From NCBI RefSeq assembly GCF_001921205.1, contig NZ_MSIE01000057.1:1-64000 (forward strand): DNA of 64,000 bases. The letters run 5' to 3'. Made by a program: the position numbers and the translations under genes. Every line of letters begins with the position of its first letter. Positions within the stretch are counted from its first letter, which is position 1. Origin of the DNA: Actinophytocola xanthii (GTDB lineage: Bacteria > Actinomycetota > Actinomycetes > Mycobacteriales > Pseudonocardiaceae). The notes under the pieces are model-generated. The model was not told the DNA's origin and ran no database searches. It saw only the letters and a list, made by a program, of their open reading frames with translations. Positions 9,401-22,056 of this stretch are shown here, in pieces.

Positions 9401-9456
9401 CCCTAGCGAGCCCGCCCAAACCCGGAAACCTGGTCGTAACACGATCACGGCGACAG

Positions 9457-9494
9457 TTCACCGGCGTGAAACGTGGCACGCGATCCTGCGAAAC
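9457..9494 (+). promoter_or_regulatory. GlnR-type nitrogen operator upstream of amt
   Basis: Four 5-mers spaced by exactly 6 nt read TTCAC, GAAAC, CGCGA, GAAAC at 9457, 9468, 9479 and 9490. The actinobacterial GlnR box is GTNAC-n6-GAAAC-n6-GTNAC-n6-GAAAC. Both b-sites are perfect, the first a-site differs at one base and the second is degenerate. The box ends 76 nt before the amt start, a sensible place for nitrogen-starvation activation of amt-glnB-glnD. It sits in the 328-nt gap 9243-9570, which otherwise holds no convincing gene. Confidence 0.75.
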
Positions 9495-9570
9495 GTCCCT
9501 TCTCGATGCTCCTCCGCAAGGTCGAAGGCCGCCGGGGGCAGGGCCAAGGGGACGTACAAGAGGAGGAAGC

Positions 9571-11233
<1,663 letters not shown>

Positions 11234-11234
<1 letters not shown>

Positions 11235-13651
11235 TGTCGCTGAAGGGGGAGGGGGCGGCCGGACGGGCCGGAGCGCCGGTTCCGGCCGCCCCCACCGCCG
11301 CCGACCTGGTTCTCGCCCGCGACCGCCTGCTCGGCGGGCGCGGGCCGAACCAGGCGGGACGGCTCGCGCCGGAGGCACTGCGCGAAGCGCTGACCGACCT
11401 CCACGAGTTCTGGCTGACCGTGCACGCCGCCCACGCGGGCATCCGGCCGGACACCCCGGGAATCGCCCTGGTCGCGGTCGGCGGGCTCGGCCGCCGCGAG
11501 CTCGTTCCCTACTCCGACCTCGACCTGGTGCTCGTGCACGCCGGCGAGAACGGTCCGGCCGGCGACGTGAGTACGGCCGCCGAACAGCTCTGGTATCCGC
11601 TGTGGAACTCCGGAGTCGGGCTGGACCACTCGGTGCGCACCGTGCGGGAGGCTCTCGAGGTCGCCGCCAAGGACCTGCGGACCGCGCTCGGCCTGCTCGA
11701 CGCCCGGCATCTCGCCGGGGATCCCGAGATCAGCCGGCAGCTCGCCGACCAGGCCAGGGAGGCCTGGCGGGCGGGGGTGCGCCGGCGCTTCGAGGAGATG
11801 GTCGACTCCGCCCGCGAACGCTGGCGACGCAGCGGCGAGGTCGCGCACTGGGTCGAACCGGACCTCAAGCACGGCCGGGGCGGGCTGCGTGACCTGGCCA
11901 TGCTCGACGCGCTCGCGCTGGCCCAGCTCGTCGACCGCCCGGCCGGTGAGGTCGCCCAGGCCCGCAAGCTGCTGCTGGACACGCGGACCGAGCTGCGCCG
12001 GATCGCCGGGCGGCCGCGGGACGTGCTGATGCCCCAGGACGGCGACGAGGTCGCCAGCGTGCTCGGCCTGGGAGACCGTTTCGCCCTGGCCAGGGCGCTG
12101 TCCGGGGCGGGGCGAGCCGTCGCCTACGCGCTCGAGGTGGCGTTGCGTGCCGGTCAGCAGGTCGGCAACCGCCGGGTCCTCGGCGTCCTGCGCCGCGCGC
12201 CGGCCAGACGACCGCTGGCCGAGGGGGTGGTGCTGCACGCGGAGGAGGTCACGCTCGCCCGCGACGCCGACCCGGCCAGGGACCCCGGCCTGCTGCTGCG
12301 GGTGGCCGCCGCCGCGGCACGCAGCGGCCGGCCGATCGCACCGAGCGCGCTGTCCCGGCTGAGCGAGTCCGCGCCCGAGCTGCGTGGCCCGTGGCCGGCG
12401 GAGGTCCGCCAGGAGCTGGTGTCCCTGCTCGGCGCGGGGGAGGGCCTGATCGACGTGGTCGAGGCGTTGGACCGGACCGGGCTCTGGGCGCGGCTGTTCC
12501 CCGAATGGGGCGCGGTCCGCGACCTGCCGCCGCGCGACGCCGCCCACCTCTGGACGGTGGACCGGCACCTCGTCGTCGCCACCGCCAACGCCGCCAGGCT
12601 GGTCACCACCGTCTCCCGGCCCGACCTCCTGCTGATCGGCACCGTCCTGCACGACATCGGCAAGGGGCGCGACGCCGACCACTCGGTCGTCGGCGCCGCG
12701 CTCGCGACCCAGGTCGGGGAGCGGCTCGGGCTGTCCGAGGAGGACGTGGCCACGCTGTCGGCGATGGTCCGCCACCACCTGCTGCTGCCGCACACCGCGA
12801 CCCGGCGCAACATCGCCGACGAGGTCACCGTCCGCCGGGTTGTCGACACGCTCGACGGCGACCCCGTGCTGCTCGAGCTCCTGCACGGGCTGGCCGAGGC
12901 CGACTCGCTCGCGACCGGGCCGGGGGTCTGGTCGGACTGGAAGGCGGCGCTGGTGGCCGAGCTCGTCGCCCGCTGCCGGGAGGTGATGGCCGGCGGGGGC
13001 CACGAGGGACCCAAGCCCCTGGACACGCAGGCCCAGGCGCTCGCCCAGGCGGTTGCCGGGTCGGGCAGGCCCGACGTGCTGATCGACACCAGCGGCTCGG
13101 TCGCGACGGTCACGATGCTCGCCCCCGACCACCCCGGGCTGCTCTCGCGCGCGGCCGGCGTCCTCGCGCTGAACTCGCTCAAGGTGCACGCGGCCGAGCT
13201 GCGGTCGCACGGCGGGGTGGCTGTCGACACCTTCGCCGTGTCCCCGCGGTTCGGCCGGCTGCCGGACGCGGGCCTGCTGCGCGAGCAGTTCACCCGCGCG
13301 GTGTCCGGGTCGCTGCCGCTGGCCGAGAAGCTCGCCGCCAAGGAACGCGACTACGCCGACCGGCTCGACGACCCGCCGGAGCCGCGGGTGCTGTGGTTCG
13401 ACGGGGAGACCGGCGATGGGACCGCGGCGGTCGTGCTCGAGCTCCGCTCCGCGGACCGGCTCGGCCTGCTGCACGGGGTCGCCGAGGTGTTCGAGCGCCG
13501 CGGGGTGGACGTGGTGTGGGCGAGGGCGATGCAGGTCGGCGGCACGGCCATCGCGTCGTTCTCCCTCGCGGTCTCGCCGAGCGCGGGCGGGGACACCGCG
13601 AGTGCGGAGTGGCGGCGTGGGGTCGAGCGGGCCGTCCTCGCCGTCTGCTGA
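11234..13651 (+). CDS. glnD: [Protein-PII] nucleotidyltransferase GlnD
   Basis: GlnD adds a nucleotide to PII under nitrogen limitation and may remove it. The 805-residue protein has the nucleotidyltransferase core GGLGRRELVPYSDLDLVLVH (about residues 79-98). An HD hydrolase domain follows with VLHDIGKGRDADHS, and then two C-terminal ACT domains, one beginning TMLAPDHPGLLSRAAGVLA and one near LRSADRLGLLHGVAEVFERR. Domain order and length are normal. It is the last gene of the operon, which ends at the hairpin at 13747. Confidence 0.95.
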
Positions 13652-13746
13652 GTAGTTCCACCCGGTGCGAACAGGGGACGATCACGCTCCCGGCGGGCCG
13701 TCAGGTCGGCGAGGCTGTGTTCCGCACACCGGGGTGGATGTGCGGA

Positions 13747-13786
13747 ATCGGGACGGGGCTCGTCGAGGGGTCGAGCCCGTCCCGAT
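13747..13786 (+). terminator. Hairpin terminator after glnD
   Basis: A 15-bp inverted repeat (ATCGGGACGGG(G)CTCG against CGAGCCCGTCCCGAT) with one bulged G and an 8-9 nt loop lies between glnD and ffh. There is no U-tract, as is usual for high-GC actinobacterial terminators. Confidence 0.7.
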
Positions 13787-13806
13787 GTCCACCTCCCGGC
13801 AGCGAC

Positions 13807-13812
13807 TACCCT
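13807..13812 (+). promoter_or_regulatory. -10-like hexamer TACCCT for ffh
   Basis: The hexamer ends 7 nt before the ffh GTG and lies just downstream of the terminator hairpin, so ffh probably starts its own leaderless transcript here. Confidence 0.45.
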
Positions 13813-13819
13813 CGACGTC

Positions 13820-15454
<1,635 letters not shown>

Positions 15455-15460
15455 GCCGCC

Positions 15461-16522
15461 GTGACCGCCCTGCACCTGCGTGGTGTCGTGCTCCCCGACG
15501 ACGTGGAGCGCGACCTGTGGATCGTCAACGGCCGCATCCGGACCGAGCCGGTGCCGGGCGCGGAGACCGTCGTCGACGGCGGCTACCTGCTGCCGGGCCT
15601 GGTGGACGCGCACTGCCACGTGGGGATCGCCGAGGACCTCGCGCAGGCAGCGGCCCACGCCGAGACCGACCGCGACGCCGGCGCCCTGCTGATCCGGGAC
15701 TGCGGTTCCCCGATCGACACGAGCCCGCTGCAGGAGCGCCTCGACCTGCCCCGACTGATCCGGGCCGGCCGGCACATCGCCCGGCCCAAGCGCTACATCC
15801 GCGGCCTCGCCGAGGAGCTCGACGACCCGGCGCTGCTGCCCGAGGTCGTGGCCGAGCAGGCCGCGATCGGCGACGGCTGGGTGAAGCTGGTCGGCGACTA
15901 CATCGACCGCGAGGTCGGCGACCTGGCGCCGTTGTGGCCAGACGACGTACTGGCCGAGGCCATCCGGGTGGCGCACGAGGCGGGGGCGCGGGTGACCGCG
16001 CACGTGTTCGGCTCCGACGGCCTGCTGAGCCTCATCGAGGCCGGCATCGACTGCATCGAGCACGGAACGGGCCTGACCGACGAGACGATCGCCGCGATGG
16101 TGGAGCACGGGACCGCGCTGGTCCCCACGCTGATCAACATCGAGACGTTTCCGGGCATCGCGGCCGGTGCCAGCAAGTACCCCCGCTACGCCGGGCACAT
16201 GCTCGACCTCTACGGCCGCGTCCGCCGCACGGTCGGCAGCGCGATCGAGGCCGGCATCCCCGTCTATGCCGGAACCGACGCCGGAGGTGGCATCGCCCAC
16301 GGTCGCATCGTCGACGAGATCATCGCCCTGCACGAGACCGGCATGAGCCGCGAGCAGGCCCTCGCCGCGGCCTCCTGGTCGGCCCGATCGTGGCTCGGCT
16401 GGTCCGGCATCCAGGAGTCCTCGGCCGCCGACATCGCGGTCTACGCGACCGACCCGCGAACGGACCTCACGACGCTGCGCACCCCCACCCACCTGTTCCT
16501 CCGGGGTCGCCTCCTCCCGTGA
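15461..16522 (+). CDS. Amidohydrolase family protein
   Basis: The 353-residue metal-dependent hydrolase has VDAHCHVG (HxH ligand pair, about residues 47-54), VKLVGDYID (candidate metal-bridging Lys), VTAHVFGSDGL, IEHGTGL and YAGTDAGGGIAHGR (Asp ligand). These are standard amidohydrolase sites, so it is probably active, but the substrate is not evident. M. tuberculosis also has an amidohydrolase directly after ffh, so the position is conserved. The GTG start follows ffh by 6 nt with a GAGTAGG upstream. Confidence 0.85.
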   Translation: MTALHLRGVVLPDDVERDLWIVNGRIRTEPVPGAETVVDGGYLLPGLVDAHCHVGIAEDLAQAAAHAETDRDAGALLIRDCGSPIDTSPLQERLDLPRLIRAGRHIARPKRYIRGLAEELDDPALLPEVVAEQAAIGDGWVKLVGDYIDREVGDLAPLWPDDVLAEAIRVAHEAGARVTAHVFGSDGLLSLIEAGIDCIEHGTGLTDETIAAMVEHGTALVPTLINIETFPGIAAGASKYPRYAGHMLDLYGRVRRTVGSAIEAGIPVYAGTDAGGGIAHGRIVDEIIALHETGMSREQALAAASWSARSWLGWSGIQESSAADIAVYATDPRTDLTTLRTPTHLFLRGRLLP

Positions 16523-16586
16523 CCGCCGTCCCCGCCGGGTCATGATCTGATCCACCTCTGGTCCAGATCGAAACGCGCGAACGGAC

Positions 16587-16592
16587 TACTCT
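16587..16592 (+). promoter_or_regulatory. -10-like hexamer TACTCT for the CPBP protease gene
   Basis: The hexamer ends 7 nt before the ATG at 16600, in a 77-nt intergenic gap with no ribosome binding site, so a leaderless start is plausible. Confidence 0.45.
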
Positions 16593-16599
16593 CAGGTAG

Positions 16600-17358
16600 A
16601 TGACGACCGAACGGGAAGTGACGGAGCCCACGGACTCCCCGCCCGCCGACCCTCCGGTTCGGACTCACCGCTGGGGTTTCGGGGCGTTCCTGCTCGTCTT
16701 CGCCGTGTTCGTGCTCTCCGCGGTGGTGATCGGCGCGCTCTTCGGCACCGTCGCCCCAGGCAGCCTCGACTCGGTGACGGTCGTCCTGGTCGGCACGATG
16801 GTTCCCACGGTCCTCGCCACGGGGACCGCCCTGCTCGTCACCAAGCTGCGGGGCAACGGCCCGAAGATCGACCTGCGCTGGTCACTCACCCGGGAGGACC
16901 TGCGCGCCGGCGTCAAGTTCGGTGCGATCGGGCTGGTCTGCACCACGATCGCGGCCGTGCTCTGGACCAACTTCGTCGGCGAGGAGAACGCCAGCTCGGC
17001 CGTCGGACGGCTGGTGGAGAACGAGCGCATGCCGCTCGCCGCCGCCATCCTGCTGTTCCTGTTCGTCTGGCTGCTCGCCCCGATCGGCGAGGAGATCATC
17101 TACCGCGGCCTGCTCTGGGGAGCGCTCGAGCGGCTCGCCCTCGGTCGGTGGCTGGTGTTCGTCCTCACCACGGTCATCTTCGCGATCAGCCACCTCGAGC
17201 CGCTGCGCACCTCGCTCCTGCTGGTGATCGGCATTCCGATCGGCCTGGCCCGGCTGTTCACCGGGCGGCTCGGCGCCAGCATCGTCGCCCACCAGATCAA
17301 CAACTTCCTGCCGGCGCTCGCCGTACTGCTGGTCGCGACCGGGGTCATGCCGGCCTGA
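16600..17358 (+). CDS. CPBP-family intramembrane metalloprotease
   Basis: This 252-residue membrane protein resembles the CAAX-prenyl-protease-like (CPBP/Abi) family. Hydrophobic segments alternate along its length. The diagnostic motifs are GEEIIYRGLLWGALE (EExxxR), FAISHLEPLRT (FxxxH) and HQINNFLPALAVL (HxxxN). The N-terminal 25 residues are Pro/Thr-rich and cytoplasmic. The substrate is unknown; bacterial members act in membrane protein maturation or peptide immunity. No bacteriocin-like gene is adjacent. Confidence 0.85.
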   Translation: MTTEREVTEPTDSPPADPPVRTHRWGFGAFLLVFAVFVLSAVVIGALFGTVAPGSLDSVTVVLVGTMVPTVLATGTALLVTKLRGNGPKIDLRWSLTREDLRAGVKFGAIGLVCTTIAAVLWTNFVGEENASSAVGRLVENERMPLAAAILLFLFVWLLAPIGEEIIYRGLLWGALERLALGRWLVFVLTTVIFAISHLEPLRTSLLLVIGIPIGLARLFTGRLGASIVAHQINNFLPALAVLLVATGVMPA

Positions 17359-17372
17359 GGCGAGCCGTCTGG

Positions 17373-17378
17373 CAGAAT
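17373..17378 (+). promoter_or_regulatory. Putative -10 (CAGAAT) of the rpsP operon
   Basis: CAGAAT preceded by TGG (extended -10 like) lies 134 nt upstream of rpsP and would give an S16 leader of about 125 nt. No clear -35 can be paired with it. Confidence 0.3.
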
Positions 17379-17511
17379 GTACGGCTGTCCGTCGTGGTCG
17401 GACCCTCTCACCGTGCCATGGCGCCACCGAACTTGGGGCACCAGCGCCTCCGCAATCCCCACGCGGGTTCGCCGGTGCCCGGAACCATCATCGACAGGAG
17501 CACCACAACCA

Positions 17512-18000
17512 GTGGCAGTCAAGATCAAGCTGCAGCGCCTCGGCAAGATCCGGGCGCCGTACTACCGCGTGGTCGTCGCCGACTCGCGTACCCGCCGCAG
17601 CGGCAAGGCCATCGAGACGATCGGCCGGTACCACCCGAAGGACGAGCCGAGCCTGATCGAGGTCGACTCCGATCGCACCCAGTACTGGCTCGGCGTCGGC
17701 GCCCAGCCGACGGAGTCGGTCCAGCGGATCCTGGAGATCACCGGCGACTGGCAGAAGTTCAAGGGCCTGCCGGGCACCGAGGGCACGCTCAAGCACGCCG
17801 AGGGCAAGCCGAGCAAGCAGGAGCTGTTCGACGCCGCCCTCAAGGCCGCGGGCGAGGAGCCGACCACCGAGGCCACCACCCCGAAGAAGAAGGGCGGCGC
17901 CCGGAAGTCCGAGGCCAAGAAGGACGAGGCCAAGAAGGACGAGGCCAAGGACACGGCCAAGGACGCCGCTGCGGATGAGGGTGCCAAGGACGAGTCGTGA
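17512..18000 (+). CDS. rpsP: 30S ribosomal protein S16
   Basis: S16 is a small-subunit assembly protein. The GTG at 17512 ([19 protein letters not shown]) follows ACAGGAG at 17494-17500. The residues [19 protein letters not shown] and [13 protein letters not shown] are canonical. At 162 residues it is about twice the bacterial core length. The extra C-terminus is Lys/Glu/Ala-rich with DEAKKDEAK repeats, as in other actinobacteria. First gene of rpsP-khpA-rimM-trmD, with GTGA overlap to the next. Confidence 0.97.
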   Translation: MAVKIKLQRLGKIRAPYYRVVVADSRTRRSGKAIETIGRYHPKDEPSLIEVDSDRTQYWLGVGAQPTESVQRILEITGDWQKFKGLPGTEGTLKHAEGKPSKQELFDAALKAAGEEPTTEATTPKKKGGARKSEAKKDEAKKDEAKDTAKDAAADEGAKDES

Positions 18001-18236
18001 GCTTCCTCGCTGACGCTCTCGAGCACCTCGTCCGGGGCATCGTCGACAACCCGGACGACGTGCGCGTCGAGCTCGTGACGACCCGCCGCGGTCGCACGCT
18101 CGAGCTGCACGTCAACCCCGACGATCTCGGCAAGGTCATCGGCCGCGGCGGCCGCACGGCCACCGCGCTGCGCACCGTGATGGCCGGAATCGGCGGTCGC
18201 GGTATCCGAGTGGACGTCGTCGACACCGACCAGTGA
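17997..18236 (+). CDS. khpA: KH-domain RNA-binding protein KhpA
   Basis: The 79-residue single KH domain has the GxxG RNA-binding loop in [14 protein letters not shown]. Homologues (KhpA/YlqC) bind RNA, often with KhpB, and influence cell size and division. It overlaps rpsP and rimM by 4 nt each (GTGA), which ties it to ribosome assembly genes as in most Gram-positives. Confidence 0.93.
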   Translation: MSFLADALEHLVRGIVDNPDDVRVELVTTRRGRTLELHVNPDDLGKVIGRGGRTATALRTVMAGIGGRGIRVDVVDTDQ

Positions 18237-18751
18237 GCGAGCTTCTGCTGGTCGGCCGGGTGGCCAAGGCCCACGGCATCACCGGTGAGCTGGCTGTCGA
18301 CATCCACACCGACTCACCGGAGGAGCGCTTCGCGCCCGGGGCCGTGCTCTCCGCACGGCTCCGGGACCGCTCGGTCCGCCCGGTCACCGTCACGACGGCC
18401 CGTCCGCACTCGGGCCGGTTGCTGGTCCGGTTCGCCGAGGTGCCCGACCGGACGACGGCCGAGACCCTGCGCGGCGCCCAGCTGTTGGTCGACGCCGCCG
18501 ACCTTCCTCCCTCCGACGACCCCGACGCGTACTACGACCACGAGCTCGAGGGCCTCGCCGCCGTGCTGGCCGACGGGACCGAGGTCGGACGCGTCAAGGA
18601 GGTCGCCCGCATGCCGGCCGGCGAGCTGCTGGTCGTCGACCGCGGCGAGGGCGGCGAGGTGCTGGTCCCGTTCGTCCGCGAGATCGTCCCCACCGTGGAC
18701 ATCGCCGGCGGACGCGTGGTGCTGGACCCGCCGGAAGGCCTGCTGAGCTAA
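18233..18751 (+). CDS. rimM: Ribosome maturation factor RimM
   Basis: RimM helps mature the 30S head and binds S19. The 172-residue protein starts LLVGRVAKAHGITGELAV, the RimM N-terminal barrel signature. It continues to a PRC-barrel half with YYDHELEGLAAVLADG and GEVLVPFVREIVP. Length and both domains are normal. It sits between khpA and trmD; the trmD GTG follows its stop directly. Confidence 0.95.
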   Translation: MSELLLVGRVAKAHGITGELAVDIHTDSPEERFAPGAVLSARLRDRSVRPVTVTTARPHSGRLLVRFAEVPDRTTAETLRGAQLLVDAADLPPSDDPDAYYDHELEGLAAVLADGTEVGRVKEVARMPAGELLVVDRGEGGEVLVPFVREIVPTVDIAGGRVVLDPPEGLLS

Positions 18752-19528
18752 GTGCGCATCGACGTCGTCACGATCTTCCCCGAGTACCTGGACCCGCTGC
18801 GCCAGGCGCTCCTCGGCCGCGCCATCGAGCGCGGTCTGCTCTCCCTCGAGGTCCACGACCTGCGGGCCTGGACCCACGACGTGCACAAGGCCGTCGACGA
18901 CAGCCCGTACGGCGGCGGCCCCGGCATGGTGATGAAGCCGCAGGTCTGGGGTGAGGCGCTGGACGAGCTCTGCGCGGAGGGAACGCCTCGCCTCGTCGTC
19001 CCGACCCCCGCCGGTCGCCCGTTCACCCAGGCGCTCGCCCGCGAGTACGCGGCGGAGGAGTGGCTGATGTTCGCCTGCGGCCGGTACGAGGGCATCGACC
19101 AGCGTGTTCTGGACGACGCGGCGCGCCGGATGCCGGTCGACGAGGTGTCGATCGGCGACTACGTGCTGGTCGGCGGCGAGGTCGCGGTCATGGTCATGGT
19201 CGAGGCGCTCGCCCGCCTGCTGCCCGGCGTGCTGGGCAACCCGGCCTCCGCCGAGCAGGACTCGTTCTCCGACGGGCTCCTCGAGGGCCCGAGCTACACG
19301 CGCCCTGAGGTGTGGCGCGACCTCGCGGTGCCGGAGGTGCTGCGCTCGGGCAACCACGGCGCGATCGACCGGTGGCGTCGCGAGCAGGCGCTGGCCAGGA
19401 CCTTCCACCGCCGGCCGGAGCTGCTGGAGGCGTTGCCGGAGGGCGCCCTGGACAAGCACGACCGGGCTCACCTGGCCCGACTGCGGTCGGCGGACGATCC
19501 CGGTTTCGATGCCGCCGGTCGTGCATGA
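18752..19528 (+). CDS. trmD: tRNA (guanine-N1)-methyltransferase TrmD
   Basis: TrmD makes m1G37 in tRNAs to prevent frameshifting. The 258-residue SPOUT enzyme starts [13 protein letters not shown], shows [14 protein letters not shown], the knot [13 protein letters not shown], and [17 protein letters not shown]. It starts with GTG immediately after the rimM stop. The next gene, rplS, is 127 nt downstream in a gap that may carry its own promoter and leader. Confidence 0.97.
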   Translation: MRIDVVTIFPEYLDPLRQALLGRAIERGLLSLEVHDLRAWTHDVHKAVDDSPYGGGPGMVMKPQVWGEALDELCAEGTPRLVVPTPAGRPFTQALAREYAAEEWLMFACGRYEGIDQRVLDDAARRMPVDEVSIGDYVLVGGEVAVMVMVEALARLLPGVLGNPASAEQDSFSDGLLEGPSYTRPEVWRDLAVPEVLRSGNHGAIDRWRREQALARTFHRRPELLEALPEGALDKHDRAHLARLRSADDPGFDAAGRA

Positions 19529-19655
19529 CATACTGGTCTGACTGCTGCGACCGGGCGGCCCCTCGGCGCACTCGACGTTGACTCCCCAGGTTGACACCGT
19601 GGCGGATCGCCGCGCGTGCCTGGGACGTACGAACGACATGAGGACGGATACACCG

Positions 19656-20015
19656 ATGAACACCCTGGATGCCCTGGACGCCAAGTCGCTGCGCTCCGAC
19701 ATCCCGGACTTCCGCCCGGGCGACACGCTGAAGGTCCACGTCCGCGTCATCGAGGGCTCCCGCGAGCGGGTCCAGGTCTTCAAGGGCGCCGTCATCCGCC
19801 GTCAGGGCGGGGGCATCCGGGAGACCTTCACGGTCCGCAAGATCTCCTTCGGCGTCGGCGTCGAGCGCACCTTCCCGGTGCACTCCCCGAACATCGCCCA
19901 GATCGAGGTCGACCGCCGCGGTGACGTCCGCCGCGCGAAGCTCTACTACCTCCGCGAGCTCCGCGGCAAGGCCGCGAAGATCAAGGAGCGGCGCGAGCCC
20001 GCCTCGACCTCCTGA
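19656..20015 (+). CDS. rplS: 50S ribosomal protein L19
   Basis: L19 sits at the 30S-50S interface. The ATG at 19656 ([13 protein letters not shown]) gives 119 residues and follows AGGACGGA (19641-19648); another in-frame ATG at 19638 is less like the family start. The core [32 protein letters not shown] and [15 protein letters not shown] are canonical. Confidence 0.97.
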   Translation: MNTLDALDAKSLRSDIPDFRPGDTLKVHVRVIEGSRERVQVFKGAVIRRQGGGIRETFTVRKISFGVGVERTFPVHSPNIAQIEVDRRGDVRRAKLYYLRELRGKAAKIKERREPASTS

Positions 20016-20046
20016 GCGGGTGCCGCCACGTCTCCTCGAACTCCCG

Positions 20047-20052
20047 TAGCCT
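20047..20052 (+). promoter_or_regulatory. -10-like hexamer TAGCCT for the first lepB
   Basis: TAGCCT ends 6 nt before the GTG at 20059. The signal-peptidase genes therefore probably have a start separate from rplS. Confidence 0.4.
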
Positions 20053-20058
20053 GGATTC

Positions 20059-21114
20059 GTGGTCACCCCAGTGCACTCGCACACCCCAGAGGATGATCCG
20101 GACCCCGACCGGAAGGCCCCAGAGGCCGGCTCCGGTTCCGGGTCGGAGGGCGAGACCTCGGGTGAGGCCATTTCTCGTGAGGCTGGTGACGGTTCCGGCG
20201 ACGGTTCTGTAGATGACGCCGGCGACGGTTCTGAGGATGGCTCCGTCGCCGAGACCGAGTCGACGCGCCGGGGCCGGCACCGGCGGCCGGCGAAGAAGCA
20301 GCCGCTGTGGCGTGAGCTGCTCACCCTGTTCGCGGTGGCGATGCTGCTGACCTTCCTCATCCAGCACTTCCTGGGCAGGGTCTACTCGATCCCGTCGGGT
20401 TCGATGGAGCAGACCCTGCACGGCTGCACGGGATGTACCGGAGACCGGGTGCTGGTCGACAAGCTCGTCTACCGGTTCCGTGACCCCCAACCGGGTGACG
20501 TCGTCGTCTTCAAGGGTCCCGAGGCGTGGACCGAGAACGACATCCAGGTGCCGCGGTCGGACAACATCCTCGTCCGCGGGCTGTCGCAGGTCGGCGCGCT
20601 CGTCGGGCTCGCCCCGCCGGACGAGCGTGACTTCGTCAAGCGAGTGATCGCGGTCGGCGGCCAGGTCGTCCAGTGTTGCGACGAGCAGGGGCGCGTGATG
20701 GTCGACGGGCGGCCCCTGGACGAGCCCTACGTCTACTGGCAGAACGGCATGGCCAACGGCCGGCAGCGCTTCGACCGGGTACTGGTGCCGGAGGGCACCA
20801 TCTGGGTGATGGGGGACAACCGCAACGACTCCTGCGACTCCACCTGCCAGGGCGGCGGTGGAACCCGCGGGGCCGTGCCGGTGGACAACGTGATCGGCAA
20901 GGCGCGGTACATCGTGCTGCCGCCGTCCCGCTGGCAGGGCGTCGGCGACCACAACCCCCAGGGCGAGCGCGCGACCGCGATCGGCGCCCCCTCCTGGCAG
21001 CAGGGCCTGCCCGCCGCGCTCGGTCTGCTGGTCGCGTGGCCCGCGCTCCGACTGGGCCGGCGGCTGCGCTGGGTGCTCACCCCAGCACGCCGCAACGATC
21101 CGCCCGAATCCTGA
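20059..21114 (+). CDS. lepB: Signal peptidase I (first of a tandem pair)
   Basis: The enzyme removes signal peptides outside the membrane. The 351-residue protein has an acidic, Gly/Ser/Asp-rich cytoplasmic N-terminus of about 70 residues and a TM segment near 92-108. The catalytic Ser115 lies in [12 protein letters not shown] and the general-base Lys194 in KRVIAVGG. The third S26 box is MGDNRNDSCDS. A second hydrophobic segment closes the protein. Six cysteines occur in the exported domain: CTGC right after the Ser box, QCC, and CDSTC; all are shared with the paralogue at 21133. In-frame short repeats around GDGS mark the N-terminus. Confidence 0.93.
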   Translation: MVTPVHSHTPEDDPDPDRKAPEAGSGSGSEGETSGEAISREAGDGSGDGSVDDAGDGSEDGSVAETESTRRGRHRRPAKKQPLWRELLTLFAVAMLLTFLIQHFLGRVYSIPSGSMEQTLHGCTGCTGDRVLVDKLVYRFRDPQPGDVVVFKGPEAWTENDIQVPRSDNILVRGLSQVGALVGLAPPDERDFVKRVIAVGGQVVQCCDEQGRVMVDGRPLDEPYVYWQNGMANGRQRFDRVLVPEGTIWVMGDNRNDSCDSTCQGGGGTRGAVPVDNVIGKARYIVLPPSRWQGVGDHNPQGERATAIGAPSWQQGLPAALGLLVAWPALRLGRRLRWVLTPARRNDPPES

Positions 21115-21120
21115 CCCCGG

Positions 21121-21126
21121 TAGTCT
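21121..21126 (+). promoter_or_regulatory. -10-like hexamer TAGTCT for the second lepB
   Basis: TAGTCT ends 6 nt before the GTG at 21133, mirroring the element in front of the first lepB. Confidence 0.4.
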
Positions 21127-21132
21127 GCACCC

Positions 21133-22056
21133 GTGGCTGACGTCGCGCATTCCGGTAACAGCAGGGACAACGAGGACGAGGGAGACGACCAGCCTGAGCT
21201 GGATCGTGATCCCCTCGTCGCGCGCGGCCACCGGCGGAAGAAGCAGCGTTCTTTCTGGAAGGAACTGCCGATCCTGGTCGGCGTCGCGCTCCTGCTCGCA
21301 CTGCTCATCCAGACCTTCATCGCGCGCGTGTTCGTCATCCCGTCCGAGTCGATGGAGCAGACCCTGCACGGCTGTGCGGGCTGCTACGGGGATCGCGTGC
21401 TGGTCGACAAGCTCGTCTACAACTTCACCGAGCCGGAGCCTGGTGAGGTGGTGGTGTTCGAGCGCCCCAGCAGCTGGAACCAGTCGGAATTCCAGGCCAA
21501 CCGGTCCAGCAACGCGTTCGTGTCGTGGCTGCAGGACATCGGTGCGGCGTTCGGGCTGGCCGCGCCGGACGAGGACGACGTGGTCAAGCGGATCGTCGCC
21601 GTCGGTGGGCAGCGGGTGGAGTGCTGCGACGAACAGAACCGGGTGCTCGTCGACGGGGAGCCGCTGGACGAGCCCTACGTCTTCTGGACGCCGATCGCCG
21701 CCCGCACCCAGGAGTCCTTCCCGCCGATCACCGTGCCCGACGGGCAGCTGTTCGTGCTGGGCGACAACCGCAACAACTCCTGCGACTCGCGGTGCCAGGG
21801 CGGGGGTGGCGCCAACGGCATGGTTCCGGTGGACAACGTCATCGGCAAGGTGCGGTTCATCGTGCTGCCGCCGTCGCGGTGGCGGGGTGTGGGGGACCAC
21901 GACCCGCAGGTGAACGCCGTCGCGTTGCAGGCCGCGCCGCTGGGCGTCGGACTGGTCGCCGCGTGGCCCACGCTGTGGGTCGGCCGTCGGGTCCGGACCG
22001 CGCTGAAGTCCATGCGATCGGGTGAGACCGCACGGTCGTCGGGAGACGAACCGTGA
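21133..22056 (+). CDS. lepB: Signal peptidase I (second of a tandem pair)
   Basis: A paralogue of the upstream gene, 307 residues with a shorter N-terminus. Catalytic Ser73 is in [12 protein letters not shown] and Lys152 in VKRIVAVGG; the box [13 protein letters not shown] follows. The cysteine pattern (CAGC, ECC, CDSRC) matches the first copy. The mature part differs enough that substrate preferences may have diverged, for example GPEAWTEND against [10 protein letters not shown]. The next gene, rnhB, overlaps it by 4 nt. Confidence 0.93.
   Translation: MADVAHSGNSRDNEDEGDDQPELDRDPLVARGHRRKKQRSFWKELPILVGVALLLALLIQTFIARVFVIPSESMEQTLHGCAGCYGDRVLVDKLVYNFTEPEPGEVVVFERPSSWNQSEFQANRSSNAFVSWLQDIGAAFGLAAPDEDDVVKRIVAVGGQRVECCDEQNRVLVDGEPLDEPYVFWTPIAARTQESFPPITVPDGQLFVLGDNRNNSCDSRCQGGGGANGMVPVDNVIGKVRFIVLPPSRWRGVGDHDPQVNAVALQAAPLGVGLVAAWPTLWVGRRVRTALKSMRSGETARSSGDEP

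Noticed and set aside
9436-9451. Second GlnR half-site pair (GTAAC-n6-ACGGC) upstream of the main box
   Set aside because: It is 21 nt rather than 22 nt from the next a-site and its b-site is poor, so it was not merged into the operator.
19529-19655. TTGACT/TTGACA sequences upstream of rplS as a promoter
   Set aside because: No acceptable -10 lies 16-19 nt downstream of either hexamer.
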